A stretch of 64,000 bases of DNA from Thunnus maccoyii (lineage: Eukaryota > Chordata > Actinopteri > Scombriformes > Scombridae). The stretch covers positions 9,870,501 to 9,934,500 of the forward strand of contig NC_056539.1 of NCBI RefSeq assembly GCF_910596095.1, read 5' to 3'. The position numbers were made by a program, and so were the translations under genes. Below, piece by piece: positions 38,875-50,072 of the stretch (positions are counted from its first letter, which is position 1; every line of letters begins with the position of its first letter). The notes under the pieces were generated by a model. The model did not search any database. It was not told where the DNA came from and was given only the letters and a program-made list of their open reading frames with translations.

Positions 38875-39466
38875 TGTTTTTTGTTCCTGGGTAGAAAGTG
38901 TTATTTCCTAATTGCTTATGCCTAAGAAGTATAGAAAATGGCTGTTATTCCCTTCAAAATTAGCTTTTGTGAGCAGGACAGTGATATTTTGAAATGAACC
39001 TATTTGCACATTTTCATTCACATAAAGTTAGAAAAAATCTAAATTAACATGTAATTATACTAAAGTTATATAAAAGTGAGCACAAAGGATTTAGAAGTTT
39101 GTAGTCAAGATTTACGATTATACTGTAAATCACTCTCACCAATCAGCCCCCAAATATAGTCTTTCATCACTGCCAGCCATTTGCAAGTTTGCGAAGACTT
39201 AAAATATTTCTCTCATTGCCAGAAACACACATTTATGTTGTCAGTAGATATTCTGTCACAAATTCCCCTTAATGCCAATATGGAGAGTCAGGTGTTCAGG
39301 TAGGGAGACGATGCAAATTCGATGTTTCTCCATTGGAAATAGCTAAGTTTCAAAATATCACAGACCAGGTCACAAAAGCAAAGTTTGAAGGGAAAAACAG
39401 CCATTTTATTTCTTTTTAGGCATAAGCAATTAGGAAATATCACTTACTACCCAGCGACAAAACATA
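38875..39466. mobile_element. Fold-back element with about 120-bp inverted arms
   Basis: The left arm 38875-38994 and right arm 39348-39466 are inverted copies sharing CTGGGTAG-AAGTG-TATTTCCTAATTGC, TTATGCCTAA and CACAAAAGC-AA-TTTGAAGG phrases. The loop of about 350 bp contains copy B of the 145-bp repeat. Long arms and a short loop fit a fold-back or palindromic miniature transposon. The outer ends are CTATGTTTTGTCGCTGGG-like; no target duplication was found. Confidence 0.75.
39171..39314 (+). repeat. Copy B of the 145-bp direct repeat (inside fold-back loop)
   Basis: It matches 36341-36485 over its whole length with scattered differences, then diverges sharply on both sides. It sits between the arms of the fold-back element. 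Confidence 0.85.
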
Positions 39467-39544
39467 GTTACGTAGTGCAATCAGCATTCATGACAGCTGT
39501 GGCTGACTGACAGCTGGCTTGGTGCTTTACTTTATAACCAACAA

Positions 39545-39556
39545 CAGGGGGCGCTG
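39545..39556 (+). promoter_or_regulatory. CTCF-like core motif CAGGGGGCGCTG
   Basis: The 12-mer matches the CTCF core (C-AGGGGGCGCT) and lies about 80 bp upstream of the inferred end of the first pigc exon. It is a sequence match only. Confidence 0.5.
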
Positions 39557-39577
39557 TGAGCTCTCAGAAACAGCTTC

Positions 39578-39631
39578 ACTTCCGGGACAATGATCATCAG
39601 ATTGTAGCAGCGGCACCGAGCAAAATCCCAG
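39578..39631 (+). other. pigc: pigc 5' non-coding exon (end inferred) with ETS motif
   Basis: An ETS-type ACTTCCGGG at 39578-39586 is typical of housekeeping promoters. About 45 bp later CAAAATCCCAG is followed by GTAGGT, a good donor, and the next acceptor is at 40653 just before the pigc ATG. The 5' end of the exon is not determined. Confidence 0.55.
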
Positions 39632-40090
39632 GTAGGTGAAAGGATCTTTTTTGGACAATTATGGGGATCGTTCAGCAGATTGTCAACATGTTAATGCTCA
39701 TATAGACCCGTATATACAAGCCATGTCTGGTTTTAGCGGTAGTTTCATTCTAGCAGCACCAGCAAGCCGCCAAAACTCTCAACAGATTCAACTGCAAGTA
39801 GCTTTCATTTGTCACAGAGTTGTTGAGGAAATCATTAATGCAAAAAATCCAGTATATGACAGCTTCAGACCCATCGAAAGCTTGAAGCTAACTGAGGCTA
39901 TCTGTATTCAGGAGAAATGATCTATCACGTGATAAATAATCCAGCAAACTCTTGACAAAATATACTTTTGTCTTTTTATGAATCTCATTAGGCCTCCTTT
40001 ACTCTGTTTAATGTGTCCAGTTTTTCTATGCTGGGATTCTCTTTGGCCCCTTGTCTGCTGTGTGGTGATTTTATTAAACCTAAATGAATT

Positions 40091-40339
40091 ATTTAATTCA
40101 GTGCCTCTCAAACCTTTTCACATCAAAGTCCCCTGAACTGACACAAATTAAACCATGGACCCCTGTCTGATGAGATTTTTGCTTTTAGATGTTTTATTAC
40201 AGAAAGTGTATGAAACCCATGACCAAAATAGTCATACATTCTGTCATTGTGTTATTTATGGATGAAATTGTAGTGAAAATAAATCATTCCCCCTTTTTGG
40301 GGGTCCCCGGACTGCAGTTTGAGAACCACTGATTTAATT
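40091..40339. mobile_element. hAT-type miniature element with perfect 8-bp target duplication
   Basis: The 233-bp element (40099-40331) has ends CAGTGCCTCTCAAA and TTTGAGAACCACTG. The flanks are identical 8-mers ATTTAATT at 40091-40098 and 40332-40339. These features define a hAT non-autonomous element. It lies in the pigc 5' UTR intron and has no coding capacity. Confidence 0.9.
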
Positions 40340-40657
40340 AATATGAATGTGCAGTATGTAAGCTCAGGACTGAAATAATGATGGTATTGAAACTAGATTT
40401 TGACATTATATTTTGCTATAATGCTGGATATACCCTAAACTATTCAAATAAATTAGCACAAACTAGTTCACACCAGTAAGTCTGGAGTTTTTAGGTCTGT
40501 GGCAAGTTACCTGGTTGGTAGAAAAGCCTTGTCTGTAAAGCTGTGTTTGTGGTTAAAATAACAGTGAGTATTGAATTTGTAGTGCACCAGCGACTGTGAG
40601 CAGTGGATCAAATATGCCTACACATAAATCTGACTATGTGTGTTTGTGGTCAGGGTG

Positions 40658-40885
40658 ATGGGGCCAGACAGTGCCCCGGGTCCAGCTGTGCCCTGGAGGA
40701 AGGTGCTATGGGAGCGCCAGCCATTCCCTGATAACTATGTGGACCAGAGGTTCCTGGAGGAATTGCGGAGGAATGAGGGCATCCGGCAGTACCGCTACTG
40801 GGCTGTGGTGAAAGAAGCAGGCTTTGTGGGACAGCAACTGTCCTGCGTGGCCATTTTCATCACCCTCTGGCTCTACATGGAGCAG
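40658..40885 (+). CDS. pigc: pigc coding exon 1
   Basis: It encodes residues 1-76, [20 protein letters not shown] through LWLYMEQ, from a CAG acceptor at 40651-40653 (the exon begins at 40654) to donor GTAAAG. It includes the first hydrophobic span. Confidence 0.95.
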
Positions 40886-41651
40886 GTAAAGCTTTAGAAA
40901 AGCTCCATGGACCTTGTAGAGCACACTGGGTCTCTCTGTATGAACTAATGTTCATTAAATGCGTAATTAATCCACTTCTCTGCTTTCCTCTTAGGGTCTC
41001 CTGTCCCCTGAGACACTGCTGTGGACCAGCCTTGTATGTGCCCTGCTGGGGTATGGACTGTACCAAGCCTTGACGTCTCAGGTTGAATCGGGGTGTGAGC
41101 CGCGGACTCGTCTGGCTGACTTACAGAGTGCCACTATTTTCCTTTCTTTCACCTTTGGCTTCTCGCCAGTTCTAAAGACACTAACAGAGTCCGTGAGTAC
41201 GGACACAGTGTATGCTATGTCCGCTGTGATGCTTTTGGCCCACCTGGTGTCGTTCCCTTACGCTCAGCCCTCACCCCCGGGCAGCCTCTCCCTAAATGCA
41301 GCCTTGTTTGCATCTGTGTGTTTAGCTTCCAGGTTACCCGGCGCTCTGCACACCTTCGCCATGCTCAGCTGTGCCCTGGCGGTGTTTGCCCTGTGGCCCT
41401 GCTTGCTGCAGAGGATGAGGGAGAACGCTCCTCGCCAGTTTACTGGAGTGTGTGTGGGAGTGTGCATCGGAGGCGTAGGTGGACTGGGGTCCCAGTCATC
41501 AGGCGGAGCCGTGCTCTTCGCCCTAGCGCTGATGAGTGTTACATTGCTCTGTCCCCTGCTGCTAGTCAGGCTGCAGAGGCACAAGGACAACATCCAGGGA
41601 CCCTGGGATGAGGCTGAAATTCACGAGGACCTCAGCCGCTTCCTTCACTAG
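40658..41651 (+). CDS. pigc: pigc, phosphatidylinositol N-acetylglucosaminyltransferase subunit C (complete)
   Basis: Coding exons 40658-40885 and 40995-41651 give 294 residues; mammalian PIGC has 297. PIGC is a multi-pass ER membrane subunit of the GPI-GlcNAc transferase, which moves GlcNAc from UDP-GlcNAc to phosphatidylinositol, the first step of GPI-anchor synthesis. Conserved blocks are [20 protein letters not shown] near the N-terminus, [20 protein letters not shown] in the middle, [16 protein letters not shown], and the C-terminal [16 protein letters not shown]. Several hydrophobic spans follow residue 60. The ATG is 4 bp inside the exon after acceptor GTGGTCAG. An intron splits the frame after codon 76, whereas the mammalian coding region lies in one exon. 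A canonical AATAAA at 42191-42196 ends an inferred 3' UTR. Confidence 0.96.
40995..41651 (+). CDS. pigc: pigc coding exon 2
   Basis: It encodes residues 77-294 and the TAG stop at 41649-41651. The acceptor is CCTCTTAG. It carries most membrane spans and the [17 protein letters not shown] terminus. Confidence 0.96.
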   Translation, partial: GLLSPETLLWTSLVCALLGYGLYQALTSQVESGCEPRTRLADLQSATIFLSFTFGFSPVLKTLTESVSTDTVYAMSAVMLLAHLVSFPYAQPSPPGSLSLNAALFASVCLASRLPGALHTFAMLSCALAVFALWPCLLQRMRENAPRQFTGVCVGVCIGGVGGLGSQSSGGAVLFALALMSVTLLCPLLLVRLQRHKDNIQGPWDEAEIHEDLSRFLH

Positions 41652-42190
41652 CGGACAGAGTGAAGAGTTCTCCTGACCAAACTGACTTTTAAGGTGTAAG
41701 CCAACGGTAAACTTTGTATGAATGAATTTACTGTCAGCCTGAAGTATTATATCGGTGCTGTACATTCAAACGGACAGGCGCTAACTCTTAACATTGGTCC
41801 ACATGTGTTTGGACAGCCATGACAACTTATTCTCTTCTAGAGAATATGAAGATGTTTTTAAAGTTCGAGCTGCTACTGTCTTTCAACTGTTGACCTCAGA
41901 ATTTGTATGAAAAGTAATGTGAAATGCTGTCTTACATTACTGTACACACTCTGATGCTATGCACCTATTTGATATCAGTGATGTTTTAATTAATGTGTGG
42001 GAGATTCCATTATGTATAGTATGTTGTTGGTGCTGTGACTGGATGGACAGGTGCACTGTGTTTAACTCAGTGGCTTGATGAACAAGGGCTCTAATTCCAT
42101 TGCAAACTATGTTGAAATTAAATATCAGTAGAAGAATTTTTAGATTTTAAGGGATTTTGCCATAAAGAGAATTCTCATTGTAAGTTATTT

Positions 42191-42196
42191 AATAAA
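42191..42196 (+). terminator. Candidate pigc polyadenylation signal AATAAA
   Basis: A canonical hexamer lies about 540 bp after the pigc stop, in AT-rich sequence. Confidence 0.55.
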
Positions 42197-42288
42197 ACAC
42201 TTAGGGATTATTTTCTACCTGGACTAAAGTGAAAATGTAATACACAATAATTCAATTATAGCCTCAAATTTACTGTCAGAGGTTCATT

Positions 42289-42525
42289 TTAAAGGTGCAG
42301 TGTGTAAGATTTAGTGGCATCTAGTGTTGAGGTTGTAGATTGCAACAAATTGAAGATGACCTGCTCCCTCTTCAGATATAAAGGGCTCACTCTAAGGTAA
42401 CGAAAACACGATTCTTATTTCCAGGTGATTATAAACTAATTAATACATATTTATGAATATTATATTCAATTTCTGCCAAGTCCATTCTGCTAGATGCCAC
42501 TAAATTCTACACACTGCAGTTTTAA
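42289..42525. mobile_element. TTAA-flanked miniature element (piggyBac-like)
   Basis: Its ends are inverted repeats of about 35 bp (GTGCAGTGTGTAAGATTTAG and the inverse of CTGCAGTGTGTAGAATTTAG, each continuing TGGCATCTA). TTAA tetramers bound it at 42289-42292 and 42522-42525, as expected for piggyBac-type insertion. The interior phrase GGGCTCACTCTAAGGTAACG belongs to a very common fish repeat. There is no coding capacity. Confidence 0.75.
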
Positions 42526-43950
42526 TCAATTTAAAATTTTAGGCCAGCACATTTGTGCCTAAAAACTGAATTTTGACAGACTACTGAGTTTTCAAGTTGT
42601 GTTTTGTCTAGAGGGCCAGTTTGCTTGCTTTTATTTAATTTTATGGTCCTCCATCTAGACGTTACTTCCTTTCTAATAATGTGGTATCATACATACAAAC
42701 CCGGGACCACCAGTTCCCGTGGATCATTTAGTGCAGAAAACTGCTGCAGGGCTGCTCTGCAGGGACTGAAACCTTCAACCACGTTGGCTTGAGCCCAAAC
42801 CTCAGCCGGTGACGTCACACAGTAGGCGTTTTGCAGTTGATGAGAAACACCTGTTGTAATTTTCATGCTGCTTCCAAATTTCCGACCTACAGGGAGCAGC
42901 ACAGCGACAGTTTTCTGCCATGATAGCTGCTGCTGCTGAGATTTAAGCTAAGTGGAGTACTCTGATTAAATTTCGCGCCACTGAACTCTCCTGTTTTGTT
43001 CAGCATTCATTGTGAAGGAGACTGGAATCATTGCATGTTTATTTTTAGGTTTTTGTTTTTGTTTCAATCCATAAAGTCCAGCTACGCGTCGGTACATTTT
43101 CCTTTCTTGGTTCTGGCTTTCAATGCAACATAAACAAACCAGACTATTGTTTTAGGACCCTTCATGTGAACCAGCTTTCCAAGAAATTCATAGCGTGAAC
43201 ACGAAATAACGTGTGTGTCACCATAAAGCTTGAATGCAGTGACAGCAGTGAGCGGTGGACGCTAGGTGTCGTACCTTCACCTCTCCTTTCCTCGGCTTGC
43301 TATGAAATGTGGCGGCGGGCTTTACAGCTGGTTTTGACTGCTGTGGTGGCGCCATGGTGTAAGCGGCAGATGAAGCCCGACTTTAACACAAAGTTCAGTC
43401 GAGCAGCCTGTATCTGTGCGGCCTCCCTGCGCCTCAGAGAGCCGGGTTTCCACCAGCAGGCAGCGTGCGGCGTAGTAACAGCACGTCACAGGCTGGATGG
43501 ATGACATGCTGTCTCCCCCACGTGCAATCAGATCACGTCTTAATTATATCGGAAACTCAATAAATCAATAGGCTACTGATAATACAGCACACACCAGGGC
43601 ACTAATTATGAGCTAAGTCAAAAGACATAGCCTTGGATACTCACCAAAAGTGTGTTTTTAAATCTATAATTGGAGGAAATATAACATTTAATAGTAATTA
43701 TTATTTAATAATTATTCTGATAACTTCTCATGATGGTGAATGGTATTAGTGACTGAGACTGAATAATCTTTATTTTGCTGGGGACCCCTAAAACGCCCAT
43801 AAGGTCCCATAAGACTGCTGATATACACCACTAGCTACATAAGTGAATAATAATAATAATAATAAAGTGGAATACTAAGTCATAACGTGATTTAATGGAT
43901 TAAATTTTCTTTTTTTCATTTGAAGCTTTTCAAATAAAGGACAAATCAAG
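42526..43950. other. Intergenic region between pigc and the dnm3 3' end
   Basis: No gene was found. A full CRE-type palindrome TGACGTCA lies at 42810-42817. Short open frames at 43211-43507 on both strands lack family resemblance. An AAT/TAA triplet run occurs near 43848-43865. Confidence 0.5.
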
Positions 43951-43954
43951 ATAC

Positions 43955-44312
43955 ATGTTCAAAAATAAAAACACCTGTTTATTCAAAAACAGTAAAAATA
44001 GTGCATTTATTTCCTCTTATTGTAGAATAACTGGTATTTTTATTTACACAACGCTTAGGCACTTGAGAAAAGGCAGCAGACAGCCGAGCACATTCCAGCA
44101 TTTATGGCCAGTGATAATATGTACAAAACAGACTCGAGACTCAGTGAATTTTGCAGACTGCAGCTCCCAGAGGAGTCACAGAGAAGCCCAGCATAGCGCT
44201 TCAGCTGGATTACACATCACACAGGTCATGGTTGTCTCTGGGGTAGCAGTCAGCTGCAGCTGGATGGATCACTGAGGCAGATGGGTAATGGAGTTCTGAC
44301 CCATAAGGACCG
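43955..44312 (-). other. dnm3: dnm3 3' UTR (inferred)
   Basis: AATAAA signals on the minus strand occur at 44006-44011 and 43978-43983, about 300-335 bases beyond the stop, and give a plausible short 3' UTR. The transcript end is not demonstrated. Confidence 0.45.
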
Positions 44313-44346
44313 TTATTTCACATTTGGGATTGCTGGCGGATGCCTC
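44313..44346 (-). CDS. dnm3: dnm3 last exon ([11 protein letters not shown] stop)
   Basis: After acceptor CTCCAG the frame reads [11 protein letters not shown] and TAA at 44313-44315. PPAIP is a class of SH3-binding motif found in dynamin tails. Phase matches exon 19. An alternative last exon elsewhere in intron 19 cannot be excluded. Confidence 0.72.
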
Positions 44347-47300
44347 CTGGAGAGAAGATTAGATCAAAGGTTTTTCTGTACGGTTCAATATAATATAACT
44401 GTATTAACAGAACATTCATGTAAATCCCTAAAATGACCATATAACACAGTTTCATCAGCTATCATATTTTTTTAAGTCTAGCTATACAGCGGCTGGGTCT
44501 ACTCTGGGTTATAACACAGGTCAAGACTTTAACTGAATCTTCAAATGGAAAGAACTTCAAGCTCTCCAGCTTTATATGCCCATTTTATTCCTGAATGGAT
44601 AAAAAAATATTCAAATAAAGCAAATATTTAAAACACAGACCCACATTTCTACTGCAGCTATAAAAGTGTGCTGGCCGTCCAAGGAACAGTTCTGAAAAAA
44701 AAACTGGCCCATGCTGTCACCTAATTGCTGACCCCTGGTTGAGAGGCGTGTCGTGAAAGATGTGAAAAGCTTTTTTTAAAACTGTTACATGGTTACATGG
44801 AGTACTACATGGGTTTGGCAGAATGTGAAAGACGAAGAGTGGAAAAAGTGGTGAGTAAGGTTGAGGAATAATGATTACTTATTACTCCTAAACATCAGAG
44901 AGATGCACAACTTTGCAAGGAGCTCATCAAGAAGTTGGAGCTGTGTGAATCAGGGTTCACAGTTTTTCCCTGCTCATAAATTTCCATGCATATACTTTTT
45001 GTATTTTTATTTGGCCATATTTTTTTGTATTTGCCACAATGCCACATGTTTTATTGTTACATATGTTTCCAGTGACTTGACAATGATGACAACAAATATG
45101 TAAGACAAAAAATAGACTCATAGAAGTAACCTCATGCCCAATTTATATCTATAGTGGAGGGACGGTGAGTAAGGAAAAGAGACATTATGTTGGATGGAAA
45201 GTGTCAGGAGAGGAAAGAGGCAGACTGTATGCGGGAAAGAACCTAAAGAACCATTGGAGAGCACAGAGGAAATGAGGCAGAAAGAAAAAGGAGAGACAGG
45301 CCAAAAGCAGGGGAGGAACCAGTGAAAGAGGAGAAGTGAAGAAATGTACAAGAAAAAGAAGTAGGGGGAAAAGGAAAAATAACGGCTATTGCATGAGGGA
45401 AACTGGGGAAGGCAATAAAACAAATGCATGCTTGGAGAAAGAGGGAAAGGGGGGATGAAGACAGAGAGAAAGATGAAAACTTGACAGAGTGCTCAGCCTG
45501 TTGTCTCTGGCTCCAGTAGAAAGCTGCACAGAGAGAAGTCCTGTCTACTGAGGCTGATGGGAAAGAGAATATGAGAAACACATTTTCCAGCAGACCCCCA
45601 CCCAGCTCAAATAACAACTCCCTGTACCCCTGTGCCTCTGCAGTGCAAAGTCTGATTGTGAATATGTGAGTGTGTATATGCATATATGCCAGTTGTTATG
45701 CCAATGTTTGAGTGACAGACCGGAGGTTATGATGATATAACCGCTCAGATTTCAGGACCTAATTGTGTGGTTTCAGAGCTACCTTGGCACACAAGGTGGA
45801 GCACGGTGGGGTTGGCCAGCGAGCTGCTGAACGCCGTCGGTACTCGGGGAAGCAGTGCGTCCAGTGTGAGTGGGAACCCGAGGAACAGGTGGGGCATGGC
45901 CACGAGTCACTGGCTTGGCACCAGTCACTGACTTTTTAGGGCTGTGTGGAGAGGAGGCCCGTAAGTGATAGCCATATGTAACGCAGATTTATTTATTTTT
46001 ATTTACTGCATATATCTACGCATCGTTGTAGTCCAACTGTGTGTGTGCGTCTGTACCTGGAGGGCTGTATCCAGGAAGAGTCTACAGGTGGAGGCAAGGG
46101 GGTGGAGCAGGTAGAGGTGGAGATCTCTCCAATGACAGCGAGCGCCTCCTTCAGGGCATCATGTTTGCGGAGCACTTCCTCCCGATGCTGCTGCTGCTCC
46201 GGTGACTCATCCATCAGTGCTGAGCATTCTCCCAGAGCGTAGAGCTGGGCCAGGAGCTCCGAGCTAATGAACTCTTTCACCTATGGAGAGGGATTATAAA
46301 CAGCTGTGACAAGTCAAAAATGTTAAGACTTTGTAAAGTGATACTTTACTCTGATTTGGGATTATGACTCTAAATTCTTAAAGGGGTGTTGAAAAATGTT
46401 TTTTTTTTCCCCCCATGGTTTCTTCTTTCTTTTTCACGTCATTGGAAAATACTCAAATAGGGTTTCAAATTGTGAATACTTGTATTGTAGACAAAGGAAT
46501 ACAGATTTCACTGGCCAAGTTATGACAAAGATTGATGATTGATGAAAGTCACTTTAGAATGTTTGAGAGGAAGAAAGACTCAGAGAGAAAGAGAGCAGGT
46601 TTTGCTGGAAAGGAAAAAATGATTAAACATTTAAGAGTCTGGTCTGGATAGCTTACGCTGTTGATCATGAGGTGCATGATGGCCTTTGGCATTAAGTCCC
46701 TGATGGTTTTGTAGATGATGCTCATGTACGAGTCAACCAGGTTACGAATGGTTTCCACCTGGCGCTCCAGCTGGGGGTCTGTGAAGTTTTCTGGAGCCCC
46801 GTTTCCCTGTCCATCCACCTGGGTGACAGACAGACAAGATGGAGTTTGGAGTAATTGCTACATACACTACATACAGATTGTGGCTTTTTTTTTTAATTCA
46901 ATGATGTATAGTCCAGTGCGATGTGCTGCAGTGACTCCTGAGCTAACACAGCTGCTGATTTCATGCTAATACAGATGTGTGAGGCGATAAAGATTGGTCT
47001 CATGTATTGCCATATCTTGTCATCTATTCTATGCTGGTGACGAGCAGGAGTACAGAGCCACTGTGGTAGGAACAAAGAGAGCAGAATAGAGGGGAACACA
47101 AAAGAGGGAGCTAGGGAGGAATGGGCAGAAGAAAGAAAAAGGGGGAGTGGGTGAGGGACGAGGAACCGCTGATTAGAAACAGACTAGAACACACACACAC
47201 ACATTGTAGTGACATCATGGGCCAAGAATGCTGTGCTGAAGAGCCAACGACAGAGCGAGATGGAAGGGGTGGGGGCCTTGCCTTTTCGCTTTGGCAAGGG

Positions 47301-50029
47301 AGGAGAAGGGGGAACATGGACATAGAGAGGGGGGTAAGGGGTTATGGCAAGGGTTTAAGGTTAGCAAAGGCTATGAGTGCATACATCACAAAGGCAAGGT
47401 GCAGACAGGTGCAGCTCCCCACAGCTAAGGTCAGGGTTGGGTTTAATTAGGTTGACTTGGGGGTCAGGATACTAACGGTGACTTTCTCAGGGTAGACTCC
47501 GGCCCGAAGCAGAGAAGCCTTCCAGCTGTCCAGCTCGTCTTGAGTGTTACAGGCCAACTCCAGGCATTTGTAGTCCTTATACACGTTCCTGCAATTCATT
47601 TCAATACTGTCAGATGCCTTAAAAAACTACACTAGCCAGCGATAACAGTTTAAATTCAAGGGGGCTTTCTACAATATTCACATCTTAAACAAACCTGTAA
47701 GGATAGCCAATGAGCCAATCTCACCAAAACTTTATGTCATAAGAATATTCAGTACATAACAAGATCATCATGATGTGTCTTGTACCCAGGTTGATCACTC
47801 TGGTGCTCCAGGTTAACACTAGCATACACAATGTTTAATGATCATATGTGACAAGCAATATTCAAGATAGGAAGACTAGCATTTATAATAAATCTATATA
47901 AAGTAATGAAAAATAATTACTGGTTTCTCTGATGAACTCAGTGTAGGTGATGTAGCTACCGTTTTTATTCACAATGTGTGGGATCATTTTCTGCTCAGCG
48001 ACAATGTTAGGATGTTAAAATTAATTTTTAGCTGTAGGCTGTCTCCTCTTTCTTACCACAAATAAACAAATATCTTGTGTGGAATAACAAAAACAAAAAG
48101 TCTCTGGTATAAAAAGAAACGTCACAGCTTTGTGCTCGATCACTCAATTCAATTATCACTACGCTCGAGAGCTGCTATTTTTGAGATAATGCCAGTCACC
48201 TATTATGAATCAGCAAAGAAAAAAAATGCACCAAGACCACATGGATGATTTTGATGTTTGTGTTCTAATTTCTTAATACCTCATTTCACTCATCTGTCGA
48301 CTCATTTCGTACACAAGCCAACAGGATGACCTTAATGGGTAGCGGCACATCTAGATCACCCACCTTTTTTAGGATTGGACTTCTATGTGTAACATGTCAA
48401 CCTGGCAGATATGAGTAGATATAATTATAGAGAATATTCCTTGACAACACAATAAGCTGTGAGCTTAAAGAGATTTAGTAGTCTCCAGACAGATAAAGCT
48501 AGTCCCTATACACAGGTGCTGATGAGGGAAACACTGTAATTATCCTTTAAAAATGCTTACATCTCTCCCACATCTTCAATTTGGCTCACTTACAAAACTT
48601 GGCTTTTAAAGTTGTTCATCTAACACATTTAAATAATTGTGTTTGCATAATTAATTGATAATTAACATGAAACTTATGTTACTTTGCTGCTACTCTACAT
48701 AGTTGTCCTTTGAATACCGCATAATGAGTTAATGAAAATGTACTTTTATTCATTATTTGTTAACCTGTTCCCTATTATTTGGTTTGCATTATCAAGCAAT
48801 TTACAGAAGATACTAAATAAATGTTGGCTGAGTTTGTGTGTGAATTACTAATGCAGGCTGTCATTTGACTCTCCTTTAGTTTAGAGGGTCAGAGACTAAA
48901 ATTAAGAATATGTATTGAGAATAATTATAGTCCAAGCAGTCCAAGTCTCCCAGCCTGGTGTGATGTTTTGAATATACATAATGACCACCCATTTGGGAAG
49001 TACACTGGCTGACCTGTGTCCCATTCCCCATCTTGTGTAAATTATTTGATGCAGGGGTAACACAGTTCATTGGTGTAAAAGTGATCTATGTGAGTCAGCC
49101 CTGTATTAGTAACCACTGGTTGACCACAGATCCTCAGTGGAAAAGGGGTATAAGAGTTGAGCCAGTCTCCCCAAAATTTGGTGTGTTAAATGCATTATGG
49201 TATATAATACAAAAGCATGTAAAGAGAGAACAATTTACTGACAAATACAACATAGAGACATACTTGCAACAAGGTAGATACACACCTACAGACACACATG
49301 CACTCATACAAAATAAAACAATTTCCTAAACCGCTATGCTTGACAAGACCTCCCTCACTGCAACTTATCCCCTCATCTTCATCATCTATTTTCTCCCTGT
49401 TTTTTTATTCCTGGGCTCTTCTTTCCCTCTGTCTTTCCTTTTACACCATCATAACATCTTGTGCTGTGTGGAGACAGCAGAGCAAAGCAAGAAACAAGCA
49501 AAGGATCTGGAGCAGGCTGTGGCCCATCTGTTAAACATTTTTCTTTAATCACTCAGTTGTTTCTTTCCTCCTTTTGTTGTTCCCTTCTCACATTCAGAAC
49601 ACATAGCAATTAACCTCAAATATGTGAAACCTTTTTGCGTGTGTGAGAAGATCAAGAAATAGGCTGTCCGTTTGTAAGCATATGGCTGTGCTACAACGGG
49701 TGAGGCTAATAAGTCAGGGCGTGGTGGCTAACAGACAGGGAGCCAGGCCAACGATGACAATACTAGAGTGCTATTACACTAGGATCAGGACGCTAACATA
49801 CGCACCGACAAGCGAGCACACATTAAAATTGTTCTCTATGCTGATTTATCACTCACACCAACCATTTTTTCTAATCTCCTTCGCTATTCTCTCCTCTGCT
49901 TGTGGCCAGTATGAGTTTTTTCACTCATCTTGAGGAATTCCTGCACAGAGCCCTGACTGCTTTAGATTTGAAGAGTTTCCTGAGGTTTTTGATTACTGTC
50001 AGACAGGGACAAAACCACTGCAATGTCTG

Positions 50030-50072
<43 letters not shown>

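Noticed and set aside
41264..41593. Minus-strand frame opposite pigc
   Set aside because: It is a shadow of the GC-rich pigc coding exon; the plus-strand protein is clearly conserved.
43211..43507. Frames of 61-97 codons on both strands between pigc and dnm3
   Set aside because: GC-rich intergenic sequence without conserved motifs or splice partners.
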